From: Halichondria panicea
Lineage: Eukaryota > Porifera > Demospongiae > Suberitida > Halichondriidae
Length of the DNA: 64,000 bases
Direction of reading: 5' to 3'
Assembly: GCF_963675165.1 (NCBI RefSeq)
Contig: NC_087392.1
Location: forward strand, 5,401,442-5,465,441
In this document: positions 45,137-57,568 of the stretch, one piece after another
Position numbering within the stretch: the first letter of the stretch is position 1
How the letters are laid out: each line of letters starts with the position of its first letter
Made by a program: the position numbers and the translations under genes
Notes under the pieces: model-generated
The model's input: the letters and a program-made list of their open reading frames with translations, nothing else
Told to the model about the DNA's origin: nothing
Database searches by the model: none

Positions 45137-47023
45137 ATGGGGAAGGATTACTACTCTATTCTCGGCATTACACGCGATGCCTCGGACATAGACGTCAAGA
45201 AAGCGTGAGTATTAACCATTAAACTTGTTATCACACATACACAGGAGTGCAGGATACTTATAATGGTAGATACATTCACGACATACGTAGGTGTAACACA
45301 CTTATAGAGCTGCTGGATCTAATTGCACACTCTCTACTGGTGTATTGCAGGTACCGCAAGCTCTCCCTCAAGTATCACCCAGACAAGAACAAAGCTCCCG
45401 GTGCAGATAACAAGTTTGACGAGGTCGGAGAAGCTTACGATGTCCTGTGTGAACGTAAGTGTCTACATGTACGTACATTGCAGGTCTTCATTTTCTGGAC
45501 ATAGCTTTTGAAAAGCAGGGATAGTGGGTATACTGATGACAGTGACATAAAATCGTCATTTTTTAGCTTCCAGACGTATCACTTTTGACAAGTTTGGAGA
45601 GGAGGGCCTCAAGGCTGGTCTCCCCACTGCAGCAGGGGACTTTGTGGAGGGCTACACCTTCCATGGTAACTCGAGGAAAGTATTCACTGACTTCTTTGGA
45701 GGAGACAATCCATTCGCAGGTAAACACATTTTGATTGATTCCCCACAAAATAATTACAAGTACAAATTTTCGTAACAGAACTGCTTGTGCATTATTGTCT
45801 AGTTATAATAACATTGGATTTCAAAGATAAATTCCCGTTCATACTTTATAACTGGTATGATTGTACTCTGATTGTAATACTGCAGATCTGTTCAACTTTG
45901 AGGCTGTGCTTGATGCTGATGGTTACGTCAGCTTTGGAGGTCTAAAGGGACGCTCCCAACCTAAACAAGACCCCCCAGTGGAGAGGGACCTCTGTCTCAC
46001 TCTGGAGGAGGTATACAATGGAAGCGTAAAGAAAATGAAAATATCCAGAAAGGTGCGATTTACAGATGATTGTATGGACGTTGGAACAACACAGTAGGAA
46101 TAAGGAAATGCACTATTTATCAAGCCACTCTTGTAATTATGACGATAAGCGCTCTCACTAATGTAAAGAAATTCTAGTTATGTGTTTATAATGAAATTAT
46201 GGCAGGTATTGAATGATGATGGTCGTACTACAAGCACACGAGAGAAGATCCTCACCATCACAGTCAAGAGAGGATGGAAGGAGGGGACCAGGATAACATT
46301 CCCTAAAGAGGGGGACCAGGGACCCAACAAAATACCAGGTATCAGCATGTCATTGTCTCACTTGTATATAATTAACTCTACTTTCTTCAGCTGATATTGT
46401 GTTTATTGTGAAGGATAAAGAACACTTGTTGTTCAAGAGGGACGGGGTTGACCTGCTGTATAAGCCTGACATCCCACTCAAGGCTGTGAGTTGACTGTAG
46501 TGGTTCTGCTCTGTTGTGAGGTTTATATAGTGTGTGTGTGCAGGCATTGATTGGTGGGTCTATTGAGGTACCTACACTGGACGGACGTGTTATTCGAGTA
46601 CCCATCACTGAGATTGTGAGGTATGAATGAACTTGATTACTCATAACATCTCCAATGTACACTAGTATAGACTATGGGTACACTAGTATAGACTATGGGT
46701 ACACTAGTACTATATGAGTTTGCCTTGTTTAGGAACATACATGTTTATGGTACTTGTGTGCACGTGCACTGGTAAGGCTGTGAGGTCAAAATTAATCATG
46801 TTGAAACTTACACTGTAGCTCATTGTTGTATGACAGTATACATAATCCTCACCTCTCCCTGTGCAGCCCTGGTTATCGTAAGACAGTGGTTGGTGAGGGC
46901 ATGCCCCTGGTGGGGGAGACTGGGTCGGGGGACCTCATCGTAGAGTTCAACATTGTCTTCCCTCACTCTCTCAACCAGTCACAGAAATCACTCATCAAAC
47001 AAGCACTAGTGTGTGTACCATGA
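45137..47023 (+). CDS. DNAJB13: DnaJ homolog DNAJB13, ciliary radial-spoke cochaperone
   Basis: Eight exons (45137-45204, 45351-45454, 45567-45719, 45886-46052, 46206-46338, 46391-46485, 46544-46620, 46867-47023) join to 317 residues, almost the human length of 316. It starts [17 protein letters not shown], the first ATG of the J domain. The J domain contains YHPDKN, so the HPD tripeptide needed to stimulate Hsp70 is intact. The client-binding part has [56 protein letters not shown] and [16 protein letters not shown], specific to DNAJB13 rather than DNAJB1. In animals it belongs to axonemal radial spokes and sperm flagella. The spacer upstream has RFX- and forkhead-like sites. Confidence 0.92.
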
Positions 47024-47160
47024 CTGCATTGGAGCTAGTATACTGTATGCAAGAGACTATGTTGTACACTGTTGTTTCTATGGTAACCTATCGATTATAC
47101 ACTCATTAATTATTTCAGAGAAAATTAATGTTGTTTTTGAATTTTGCCAAACACACATGC

Positions 47161-47166
47161 AATAAA
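47161..47166 (+). terminator. Candidate DNAJB13 polyadenylation signal
   Basis: AATAAA 138 bp after the DNAJB13 stop, in the short gap to the convergent CDF transporter gene. Confidence 0.4.
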
Positions 47167-47295
47167 ATTAATAATTATATCAATTACATGACTGTATATA
47201 CACGAAGAAAAGTATAAGGCTTTAATTACTGTGAATTACGTTTGGAAAATAAAGACACACACACACACACAGTCATAGTACAACTGTTAGACTAG

Positions 47296-48751
47296 CTAGC
47301 TGGGAGGGTACTTGTGTTCAATGGAGGGCGAGTGTAACGTCTCAAAGTCCAAATGAACAAACGCTCTCTCCACTTCATCAAGTCTCTCTAACTTCTGCTG
47401 CAGTTCCTCCCCAATATCATGGGCAGTCTTCAGAGGCATGTCCGCTGGTAACTGAACATCCACCTCTACCAAATAGTTTACACCAAACGTGTAGGCTCTC
47501 ACAGTATCTACAGACTCAACCCGGTTGTCGTGATGAGCAGCTATCCAAGTCAGTTTAGAGATGAACCTTCGATCAGCAGTGTGTCCGACTAGGTTTTTGA
47601 TTTGTTCGTACGCAACCAGTACCCAGTTGATAATGATATAAAAGGCCAGTAGAACAGCACCGATTGGGTCGATGTTTGGATAGAGATACGTGCCCATCAG
47701 TCCAAATACCAGGGTGGCTATATTGGACGCAATATCATTTCTGTGATCGACTGAGAGAGCTTGTACGGACGCGTTGTCTACTCCTCTACACAACAGGTAT
47801 AGGCCAGTTTTCAAGATAATTGTAGCTCCAATAATAGAACCAGAGAAAGCGTTGATGTTGGGATGGACATTAGAGCTAGCTATGTCCTCGATGGCTTTAG
47901 TCACAATCTGTAGAGCAGCAGTGCCCATCACACACGCTGTGATGACAATAGCCACCGATTCCAGTCTATTCCGACCAATGGGGTAGTGAAATCGATCGTA
48001 ACGTTTGATGAGGTAACTGCTTACACCAATCGCAAAACCAGAGAACAGATCAAGAGCAGAATCAAGTAAACTCGAGAGAACAGATAGAGATCCTGACTGA
48101 ATCGTAGCAGATAGTTTGGCAAACAGTAGAAACAGGTTTACAGCGAATGTCAACCTTGCTGCCGTGCCAACAGATAGCTTAATGCAACGACATTTGCTTG
48201 TATTGCAGCATCTCTTTTCTTCTTTGTTATCTTCCGTCTCCTGCAAAAGTTCATCGAAAATATCATCTTCCCCAGCTCCAGAATCGACAGTGGACATACG
48301 CCTAGCCTCTCTGAGAACTTCAATATCTTTCTGCTGTTTTCGATAGTATATTCTCACAGCTCGAGATTGTTTTGGCCTGGTGGGTGATTTGGGATCACGG
48401 CTGGGGAATAGAGACCCCCACTTCACCCTAAACCGTGAGGGTGGTGCGGAGGAGGGGGCTACCATCTCAGACGAAATGTTTTGGATATTTAACGAAGGCG
48501 GCGGTCGTCTGGTGGAGTCCTCTGGGTCCAGTTTGATTTCAGAGTCAGACAGATCGGTTTCTGCGTTCCTGGGAAATGGGTACAGAAATTAATGTTTAGC
48601 TCAGAACACTACATCATCATCAGAGCAATGTTTATATTATATAGCATGCACACAGCATAGCAAGGATTTAGTACCTTGCTTGGCTTGTCTCGTCCATAAC
48701 ATCAACCATGTTGTTGTAAGAAGGGGCCCTGTTCACTTGGGGCTCAGCCAT
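47296..48751 (-). CDS. Cation diffusion facilitator, manganese-type
   Basis: Two exons (48675-48751 and 47296-48568) join to 449 residues starting MAEPQVNRAPSYNN. The cytosolic N-terminus of about 155 residues is charged and has a Cys cluster (RCCNTSKCRC). Six membrane helices follow, then a cytoplasmic domain with VEVDVQLPADMPLKTAHDIG and VERAFVHLDFET, typical of CDF proteins. Metal-site motifs are DSALD (Asp195, Asp199) in TM2 and DHRND (Asp300, Asp304) in TM5, both of DxxxD form. FHYPIGRNRLESV also fits the family. DxxxD in both helices marks the Mn-transporting branch (plant MTP8-11, bacterial MntE), whereas mammalian zinc ZnTs carry HxxxD. It probably exports Mn2+ from the cytosol by proton antiport. 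Its start is 261 bp from the divergent AAA+ gene. Confidence 0.9.
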
Positions 48752-49012
48752 AGCTAAGCTATCTCAATTCAGTAAAAGTCGAAAGTCACTCCCTTTCTCT
48801 AATTTTCACCACCAGAGTAGATCTAGATGATCTTTACCAGACCATAACCATGTAAGGAAAAGGTGGGCAGGGCTGGGAGAGGCCTGGATGTCTATATTAA
48901 AATCAGGCAGCAGCCTATAGATCACTCAGTCTCTATATATAGGTCTAGAAAATCCACCCTAGAGTTATCTGCAAACAGTTCTGAACCACAGCTCTATCAA
49001 GAGAGTATCAAG
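48752..49012. promoter_or_regulatory. CDF-AAA+ divergent upstream region
   Basis: The 261 bp between divergent start codons must include both promoters or 5' leaders. No specific factor site stands out. Confidence 0.4.
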
Positions 49013-51877
49013 ATGGCTGAAGAGACAGTTACCACAGAGATGGATATCCAAGACCCCATTGTGTTCCTTACTTCACTAAGAAAAGCATGCCCAGATGTCA
49101 TCTCACTGCTTAATTCCAAGCAGGCCAGGCTGTTGAGCAAGTCACCAACTGAGCCGTATGATCCTAAGGACATCAATGAGCAATACTTGGTGGACATGGC
49201 ATCGTTCTTTGGAATGAATCAGAGGGTTGAGGACGCAGAGCGAGCACTCCGGACCCACCTCCTTGTACCCAATAAAGTGAAGGAAGAGGTGGATGTGGCT
49301 AGCTTCATTATCAAGATCCAGGTCTTAGGAAAGGTGAGAGACAAACACAACTCGTTGAGAGCATCAATTGCCCCACATTATTTTGGTAAAAATCCACAAA
49401 TATAAATTATGACAATGTCTTGTAAATATTATTAATGTCCAGCTATTGCTTCAGTTCTCTAAGACATGTACTACATATTACGCAGATAAAGTGGGCAATT
49501 AAATTTCGAATAATACCAATTATCCTCACCAATCAATGTGCAGATTTCCAAACAATTTGAGAAGGTCATTACCTCGAAAGTCAAGGCCACGGTCAAGGAA
49601 CACGGAGAACTGTTTCTCCCACGCATCATCCGTCTGTGCAAGAAGTTAGAATTCACCGAAAACGAGACAAGAATCGCGACCTATTCGCTTGTCATACAGT
49701 CCGGCTACGATCGTGATGGGCGTTTGAGCGGATACGGAGCAGACGTCCTCTCCACCTGTCAGTTCCTCAGCATCCCTCTACAAGAAATGCTCGTCTTCTT
49801 GGATCAAGAGCGCAAGCACATGCAACAAGGCTTCTTCCCCGATGTGCAGGACAGCTACATCCTCAACAGCAGCGTGACCTACGACTCTGACTTCTGCAAA
49901 GCTCTAATGGGGACGCAACTGAAGGCAACAGAGTTCCTTAAGATAGAGCAGACAATACTGGCTGACGTGATAGCAGAGGAACCTGGTAACCAACACTACC
50001 GGTGAGTATACATGTAGCCACAACACTTAGTGCTTAGAGCTACATGTAGGCTAATGCTTTGAAGCCCAGGCTTTATGAGTATTCTCAGTACTTTTTTCTT
50101 TTGCTAGCTGAACAAAATTGTATGAAGTATACTGTTCTGTACCGTTTGCTCACTTCTGCTCACTTTTTTTTTATCACAGATATGTAGTAGCCTAACCCCC
50201 TCACACACACCACACACACTCCACACACACACACTCCACAGAGAGGAGGACATCACCTCCCCCACCACTGGCAAAGATGACCAACCTGAGGTTACCCCTG
50301 GTGACGAGACTCCACCCACAATAGACGAGGACGAGAGTGAAGACCCAGCACATCCCATGGCTATTCCAGTGGACACAGCCGAGGTACATGTGATGTAATT
50401 AAGACCAATGACTTTTCAAAATGTACATCAAGGTGACTTGATAACCAAAAGCATCCTTACACAGCTTATGATATACTGTGTGTGTGGCCTTCTCTATAGC
50501 AATGACCTAGCCTGACAATAGGTAGCATCCCTAGTGACCTCTGTACTGAACCCTGATACCTTATATTCGACATGGTTGAAAGTGAAGTCACTGTATATGC
50601 ATGATAACAATAAAGCTGCATGTTATGTTTTGTCTGCTAACTACACATGCAGTAGCTCAAAGTTTATAGGTATGCTTTCACAGGAATTATTACAAAACTT
50701 GTTGAGTAAATATTCACCGGAGCTCTATGATTCAGCATTTCTATTTTTAGCAACACTCCCATATCCAGCTATGACTGCGTGATACACAATACCTGCACAC
50801 ACACTGAGTCATGGTGTGTACTCCCATAACCCTAATTAACTTAATACTCTCTCTCTCTCTGTATTGTCTTCATACAGGATCATGACCCAACACTGGAAAC
50901 ACCAGGTAGGTAGTAGTTATACTTAGGCAAAAACAAATGCAGTTGAAAACTTTTGTTCGGGCTCAGTGAAGTTCTTAGTCTGAGCAAGCTTTGCTATGTA
51001 TTGTCAATGGCTTATTGTTTGTATCATACTAATATTCAATATCTCCCCTTCTAGCTGCAAAGGTGAAGTTGCCCAAGGTCAAAGCTGGTGCTGAAGATGA
51101 GATGGATTTGGACCAGTTGTTGAGGCAAGAAAGAGCGAGAGAAAAACAACGGAAGGAGGATGGGGTCGAGGAAGACGAGGTACAGAGGTCAGGGGAGGGG
51201 CCAGGGGTACAAAGGTCAGGGGAGGGGCTATTGGACTCTCGTATGTAGTAATAATATACAACGAAAACTTTGCATTGTGAATTTTTCTGACTGACATACA
51301 TTATTATGGTGATGTACACCTGGCCTAGCTTAGTTGCTGCACTTGTTTTTGGCCTAGCTTATAACATGATACAATGACCTCCCTCCCCCTGACAGCCGGA
51401 AGTGTCAGTGGAAGATGAGGACACTGATAAGTTGAAGCCATACAAGAAGGATCTCGACTATCTGGACGATCATTTCCAGCTGATAGGGTTCAAACTAAAG
51501 GTCAAGGGGATGGACACGCGTATAGAGATGGAGGAGCAGTACGATGATGGCTACCGTCAGAACCAGCGCTATCAGCGACAGAGGGTACGTGTGGGCGTGT
51601 GTGTGTGAGGTGTGAGGGCGTAATAGTGTGTGTGTGTGAGGCATTGTGTAGGGATTGCAGTGTCCGAATACCTGCAAGCATATAATAATGTGCATTACAC
51701 AATCTAGATAGAATGTGTTTGATCAGTGATTGCAGTCGATAATGTTTTGGTAGCTAACTTTGAGTGTGCATTTTCAATTAAAAGATGCATTTTGTAGCCC
51801 TTTGAAAGATCTATCTAATGATTGTTTAACAGATCCTAGCTCTCAAGCCAATCACAACCCCACACACCCCACACACA

Positions 51878-51954
<77 letters not shown>

Positions 51955-54900
51955 GAGAGAGGCGGTGACAAAGGCCAAGGTGCAGGAGAAGAAGTGTGCC
52001 AAGAGGCTCACGGTAAGGACACGTCATGTGACACGCCATGTGACATACCATCTGTGCATGTCTGTATAAAAATAGTTAACGTATTCGTATCGGGTATGAA
52101 CTTTGTACCCTACCTTACCCCCCCCCCGCACACACACACACTCTGATCAGCTGACGAGGGCTAACGGGTCGTGGTTGCCTCGTCTCGAGAGAATGGTGGA
52201 GTCTCGTAAACTGTGTGACTTTGAGAAGAATGTGCTCTTGTTGCTCATTGGGAGCGTCATACAACCAAACAAGGTGGGAGGGGCTAGCTGAAAGAGTCCC
52301 TGAACTGTTGATTAAACGGAGCTAGGGGGGGGGGGGAGGGGGTTGTAGGTAAACAACCATAACTTTAGTACCGTTGATCCAAACGTCAACAATTTAGAAA
52401 GAGACCTTTCAAATGATATATTATAAATTTAAAAAATTTTCCATTTTCGGCCTTGGACCATGGGCTATATATAATCCATGGTCCAAGTGTTAGTATTATC
52501 ATTCAAGGGCGTATGAAGAGAAGAGGGCATGCAACTCACAATGTATACTGTATATGCGTCATATTATTGATGAGTCAGCAGGTTTAGCCATGATTTAGCC
52601 ACCGCCCACTAGGGAATAAAGTCACGTGCAATACATTCTTAGACATAAACCCCGCCCATTTGTACATAAACCGCCGCCCATTTGTAATAGGGTATAGATT
52701 GTAGTTGCATGCCCTCTTCTCTTCATACGCCCTTGGTATTATTGTATTGGACACACACTAGTGTTTTACTTTCATACTCAATTAATTAAACCCTCATTTC
52801 CCATTCCAGTTCCAGAACTTCGAGGTTCGGATCAGCCCTAACTTCGCCCAGGTGGGGGAGGTGCTGCGTATCTTCTGTGAGGACCTGGAGGAACAGATAC
52901 AGCATCGGAGGTACTTCTACAAGAGCTCCTCTCTGGTGCACGAGGGAATGATAGTGGTCCAGAACAGTGGCCTCACTGGAGATACCACCAGCGCCACCGT
53001 GAGTGTTGTCATAGCTATGTCATGTGGTTGGTATAATGTGGACCTGGCTGTTTATACAGAGGTGGCCTTGTTTTACAAACTGTTCATTTGGGACCTGGCC
53101 TTTTATATCAAAGTTTGCCTCAAAAATGTTTAATTTATTGGGCTTTTACACGGAGTGCTTGTACTGATGATATATATAGCGTACGTACGTGTAACAGTTT
53201 GTAATAGACTTGTTTTGCTCAAGTTGATCTACAGAAGTATAACCGTGGCAGTACATCTCATTCTCCATCCACAACAGGTTGAGATAGATCGACGAATGCT
53301 TGACTTCTGTGTGGGTCTGGATACTGAGTTCTCTGAGATCGTGGAGGGATCTCATCTCTACTTCCCCAAGACCAAGTTTGACTCTGTGAGAGCAACAACA
53401 CACCCATACGCACACACACACACACACACACACACCTCACACACCTCACACACACTACACCCCTCACACACCCACACACATACACAGGTCATCCTCCCCA
53501 AAGAAAAGAAGGAGTTGATATTATCGACAGTGAGCAACTTCGAAGCGTACAAGAGATGTCGCAAGAAGATGGGTCTTGATGATGTCATCACGTATGGAGC
53601 TGGGATGGTGCTGTTGTTCCATGGACCACCTGGCACTGGCAAGACCATGATGGCCAACGCACTCGCTAACAAACTGGGCAAGAAAGTAAGTTGTATCAAT
53701 GGATACCTTAAGTGACTAGGCTAACAGTTATTATGATTCGTGCATGCCATTGCTGTGCATGTGTTCCCATTGGGAGGCTAGAGTTAATATACTATGCTCT
53801 AGGTTATCGATCTGTTGGTTGGGCCATTAAGAAAGCTCCACTAGTGTAGAGTCTCACTAGCTGTGTGATGCTTATGTTGTGAAGTATCAATGTCTATTCT
53901 AACCACCAGCTACGTATGTTCATTTATAATCCTGCATTTTGAGCAGAATAAATCCATAGCCACTCTACGTATGAATGTTGTCTCATCTGTTCCTCAGGTG
54001 CTTCTTATCAACTTCCCATCTCTTGGCTCAATGACGGCTGGTGAGAACTTCAAGTTCATCTTCCGAGAGTCAAAGATCAACGACGCCATCTTGTTCTTTG
54101 ATGAGTGTGAGGCCATCTTTGAGAGTCGGGAACTTGGCGGACACAGCGTCAACCTCCTGCTCACTGAGATAGAGAGGTGCGGGTACTGACGTATAATTAG
54201 ATTAGAGACATTTCAATATTGCTACTGAACTTTAAATAATTGTGAGCCCCCATTCTTTAAATTTACTCACATGTGCAGACATGATGGTCTAATCATCCTG
54301 GCCACCAATCGACCTTATGACCTTGATGAAGCCATGCATCGGCGCATCATGGTTGCCATAGAGTTCCGACAACCTGACCACCTCCTCCGCAAGACTATCT
54401 GGCAGACCCACCTTCCAGAGCAGATGATACTGGCTGACGATGTAGACCTGGTCAGTTCAACAGCCATAACTTTAGTACCGTTGATCCAATGTCAACAGTT
54501 TTATGATTTTCTGAAAGCTTAGAAAGCGACCTTTCAAATGATATGCTTCAACCCAACATTTTTCACATAATTTTCATAATTTTCGGGCTACTGTATGTGT
54601 ACTGCCAACAGAAATCAACTATAATTATATCCCCCCCCAACCCCCAGACTGAGCTGGCTCTGAGGTTTGAGTTGACTGGTGGGTTCATCAAGAACGCCAT
54701 TCTCTCTGCTCTCTCCATAGCCGTGTCACGTGATGGCGACGCCCCCATCGTGGAACAGAAGGACCTCCTCCAGGGAGCTAACCTACAGCTCAGGGGTAGA
54801 CTCAGGATGAAGGTATCGTATGACATATAGTGTTTGTTGATGCGTTTATAATAGTAAAAAAACTTCCAAATTTGTTTGTGCAACTCGAAAATAGTGAGAT

Positions 54901-56984
54901 ATTGTGTGTGTTTGCACAATGTGCTTTAAACATACGAATACTATGACCCTGTACGGAAACACACTTTTGTCTGCTTGACTGAGAATATTGCTCTCTGTCT
55001 GCCGGTCTTCTATAATAATACTGTGCAGGACTTTGATCGACGAGTGGTACCAAACGCTGGACTGGATGAGATCATTGTGGAGGATGATATCATGAGACAA
55101 CTCAAGGAGATCGTGCAGTTTGAGAAGGCCAGGTATGCGTGGGTGGGTGTGTGGGTGGGGAGGGTGTGTGAGTGTGCTACATTTGTGCATACGGTAGTGT
55201 TTCACACGTACTCTGCATGTGCGTAGGTTGCCCATTGTTGTTTGCACATGGAGACTTACATCAAACGGTTTACTGCCCATTCATTGAATGTGTAGCTTAA
55301 AAGTATTCCTTCCATTTGTTTCTGAGCGCACTGCCTTAAAGCTAACAAACACACCAACATGTATGGGCAACCACTATTTCTCACTAAGTGACTCTACGTG
55401 AAGAAGTCAAAGGTTATTATATGTATAGAATTATTTCTGAGCAAATCAGTTGCTTACCTGAGTGTTTACTCCCCCCCACACACACCCACACACCCACACC
55501 CCACACACCCCACCCACACCCCACACACACACACCACACACACACACACATACCCCACACACACACAGGGCTGTCTTGTTTGGTCAGTGGGGCTTTGCTC
55601 GTCGCAACCATCAGAACCTCACCATTCTCCTGCATGGCCCACCGGGTACTGGTAAGTCAGTACTAGCAGAGGCCATTGGCTACGAGGTGGGGAAGCCACT
55701 CAAGGTAGTCAACTGTGGTGAGCTGCTCAGCAAGTGGGTGGGAGAGAGCTCCAAGAATATTGACTCCATATTTGCTGAGGGTCGACAAAGCGACGCCATC
55801 TTGGTGTTCGATGAAGCAGAGGGTCTGTTCGGACAGAGGACTGAAATGAGGTGTGTGTGGTGTGGGTGTGTGGAGTGGGCGGTGGGGCACTTAGTGTAGT
55901 GTGTTTGTTTGATTTAAGTCTAGCTGCTTATAATGATTGTTCACGATTATTTATATTTTCAACTTTCCCTTGTTTAGTACGTCTACAGATCGCTATGCCA
56001 ACGTGGATGTGGGGGTGCTCCTCTACCATATTGAGCGATACACTGGTATCATCATCCTCACCACCAACCTCATCCAGAACATTGACAAGGCATTCTTCAG
56101 ACGCCTCCGCTACATCCTGCAGCTTGACGTGCCTTCCCAGGAACTCAGGGTCAAACTCTGGAAGGTAATGTGCACATGGTAACATTGGCACAACTACACC
56201 TTAATATGCGTATCATTACATTTCTACTTACATGATGGCAATAAAATCTGTATAATTATGGTAATGTCATCGTGGTAGCCTAATCATAGCACTTAGCTTA
56301 AGTAATATTGATGGTTTCAATGTACACATAATAGCTAGATATATTGAAATTGTATGAGCTTATATTTGTCAATCTCAGTAGCTAATGTTACACATTATGT
56401 GAGCTTTCATTGTAGAGTGTAAACTCCGCTGCTTTATACTGTTACCATGCATCACATGACCTCCTGCATCATCACTGTTACCATGACCTCTTGCAGCTGA
56501 TTATTCCCGAGGAGGCACCACTGGCTGATGACGTTGATTACCAGAAGCTGGCACAGTTTGAAATGGCTGGTGGGAACATGAAGGGGGCGGTGTTTAGAGC
56601 AGCTGCAAGAGCAGCACTCAGGGATGAAGGTGTGGGGAGGGGACTAGAACCATTAGCTCTACACTTATTACATGCGTATAGTGAAACGCATTTAACAAAT
56701 TACGGCGTTATGACCTTTGTTGACCTTTGTACAGTGTCTGGACCGGCACTTATAATCACGGCTGATAGCTACCAAAACAATATTGTGCATAATCTGCACT
56801 CCCCCTAAATTAAGTGTTGTAAGAACATGACTTCTAGCTAGTAATAATGTTTCATTTTCTTGCAGAGGATCGTAGGATCACACTCCAGGATCTAATGGAG
56901 GCAGCTCAGGAGGAGGTGGGCAAAGCCACACCCAGGATGGGGTTCAGGAGGCAGGACTCTGATGCTGCCAGAATGTTCAATTAA
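49013..56984 (+). CDS. Tandem AAA+ ATPase with winged-helix-like middle, unnamed
   Basis: Nineteen exons, first 49013-49333 and last 56866-56984, join in frame to 1,092 residues starting MAEETVTTEMDIQD. The N-terminal ~260 residues (exons 1-2) are mainly helical and unrecognised. Then comes an acidic linker (exons 3-6), followed by a region with LLIGSVIQPNK and FAQVGEVLRIFCEDLEEQ that looks winged-helix-like. AAA module 1 has Walker A GPPGTGKT (about 626-633), Walker B FFDECEAIF (Asp681, Glu682) and sensor-1 LATN (716). AAA module 2 has GPPGTGKS (876-883), VFDEAEGLF (934-935), LTTN (977) and paired Arg before the last strand. Both ATP sites look active. The modules resemble the SpoVK/Vps4-like AAA class, but I do not recognise an animal ortholog. 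It lacks signal or membrane segments. It is divergent from the CDF gene; its role is unknown. Confidence 0.85.
51878..51951. repeat. (AC)n microsatellite at AAA+ exon 7 acceptor
   Basis: About 75 bp of AC ending in ATACAG, the 3' splice site for the exon encoding REAVTKAKVQEKK. Similar CA tracts precede exons 3, 8, 11 and 16 of this gene. Confidence 0.9.
52355..52490. mobile_element. Foldback-family repeat, AAA+ intron 8
   Basis: CATAACTTTAGTACCGTTGA, then AGAAAGAGACCTTTCAAATG and GGCCTTGGACCATGGGCTAT, which match the copies at 54465 and 59740. Only one arm is recognisable here. Confidence 0.6.
52504..52735. mobile_element. 232-bp MITE with 33-bp perfect inverted ends
   Basis: Positions 52504-52536 (starting CAAGGGCGTATGAAGAGAAG) are the exact reverse complement of 52703-52735. 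The interior holds ACCGCCCACTAGG and two CGCCCATTTGTA motifs and no ORF. Flanks share TATTAT-like sequence, a possible target duplication. It lies in intron 8 of the AAA+ gene. Confidence 0.85.
54465..54600. mobile_element. Foldback-family repeat, AAA+ intron 13
   Basis: CATAACTTTAGTACCGTTGA followed by TTATGATTTTCTGAAAGCTT and GACCTTTCAAATGATATGCT, the common left arm. It begins within about 15 bp of the exon 13 donor. Confidence 0.6.
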
Positions 56985-57568
56985 ACCACTCTCATACAAT
57001 ATTTAGATGAGCAATAGACTGACTGATTATTTTATAGGAGTTCTTTGGATATTTTTAATACCGTGTTGTTATTGTATTTTAACTTTCCTCATTTTTATAA
57101 CGATTGAAAATTTAAAAATCTCCCATATATAGTAGATTACTAGCTGGTTCTAGCTCTTCATGTGATCGACCTTTCCTCTAGCAAATGGAAGTGTATGAAT
57201 GTAATTATGTAATGTGAGAAAAACTATAACAGATGTATATACTACATTTTTTTGTAAAAATAAAAATAATGCTTGTACCAGCCCCGCCCCCCTGTCCTAC
57301 AGAAATTATTGCTAATCCAGCACATTCAAAGGTACGTCAAGGTTGCTGCACTGGGAGCTATTTTACACACACAGAGCACACTAGGTGGTATTCTGTTGGA
57401 CTCGACTGCCAGTGATCTACTCATCACAACAAAGCAAGCAAGATCTGGACAGCACTGGTGTCATCAGATATAAGAACACATGCAGTACTGATCAAGACAG
57501 TGATAAGAGAGCTCCTAAATAGTGCCCCACACACTCTGCACACTGTTAATAGCTAGCTCCACTGCAAG
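56985..57568. other. Intergenic, AAA+ 3' flank and AGPAT 5' flank
   Basis: About 580 bp between same-strand genes. AATAAA-like runs occur near 57258. No further gene is seen; short ORFs at 57233-57473 lack support. Confidence 0.5.
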
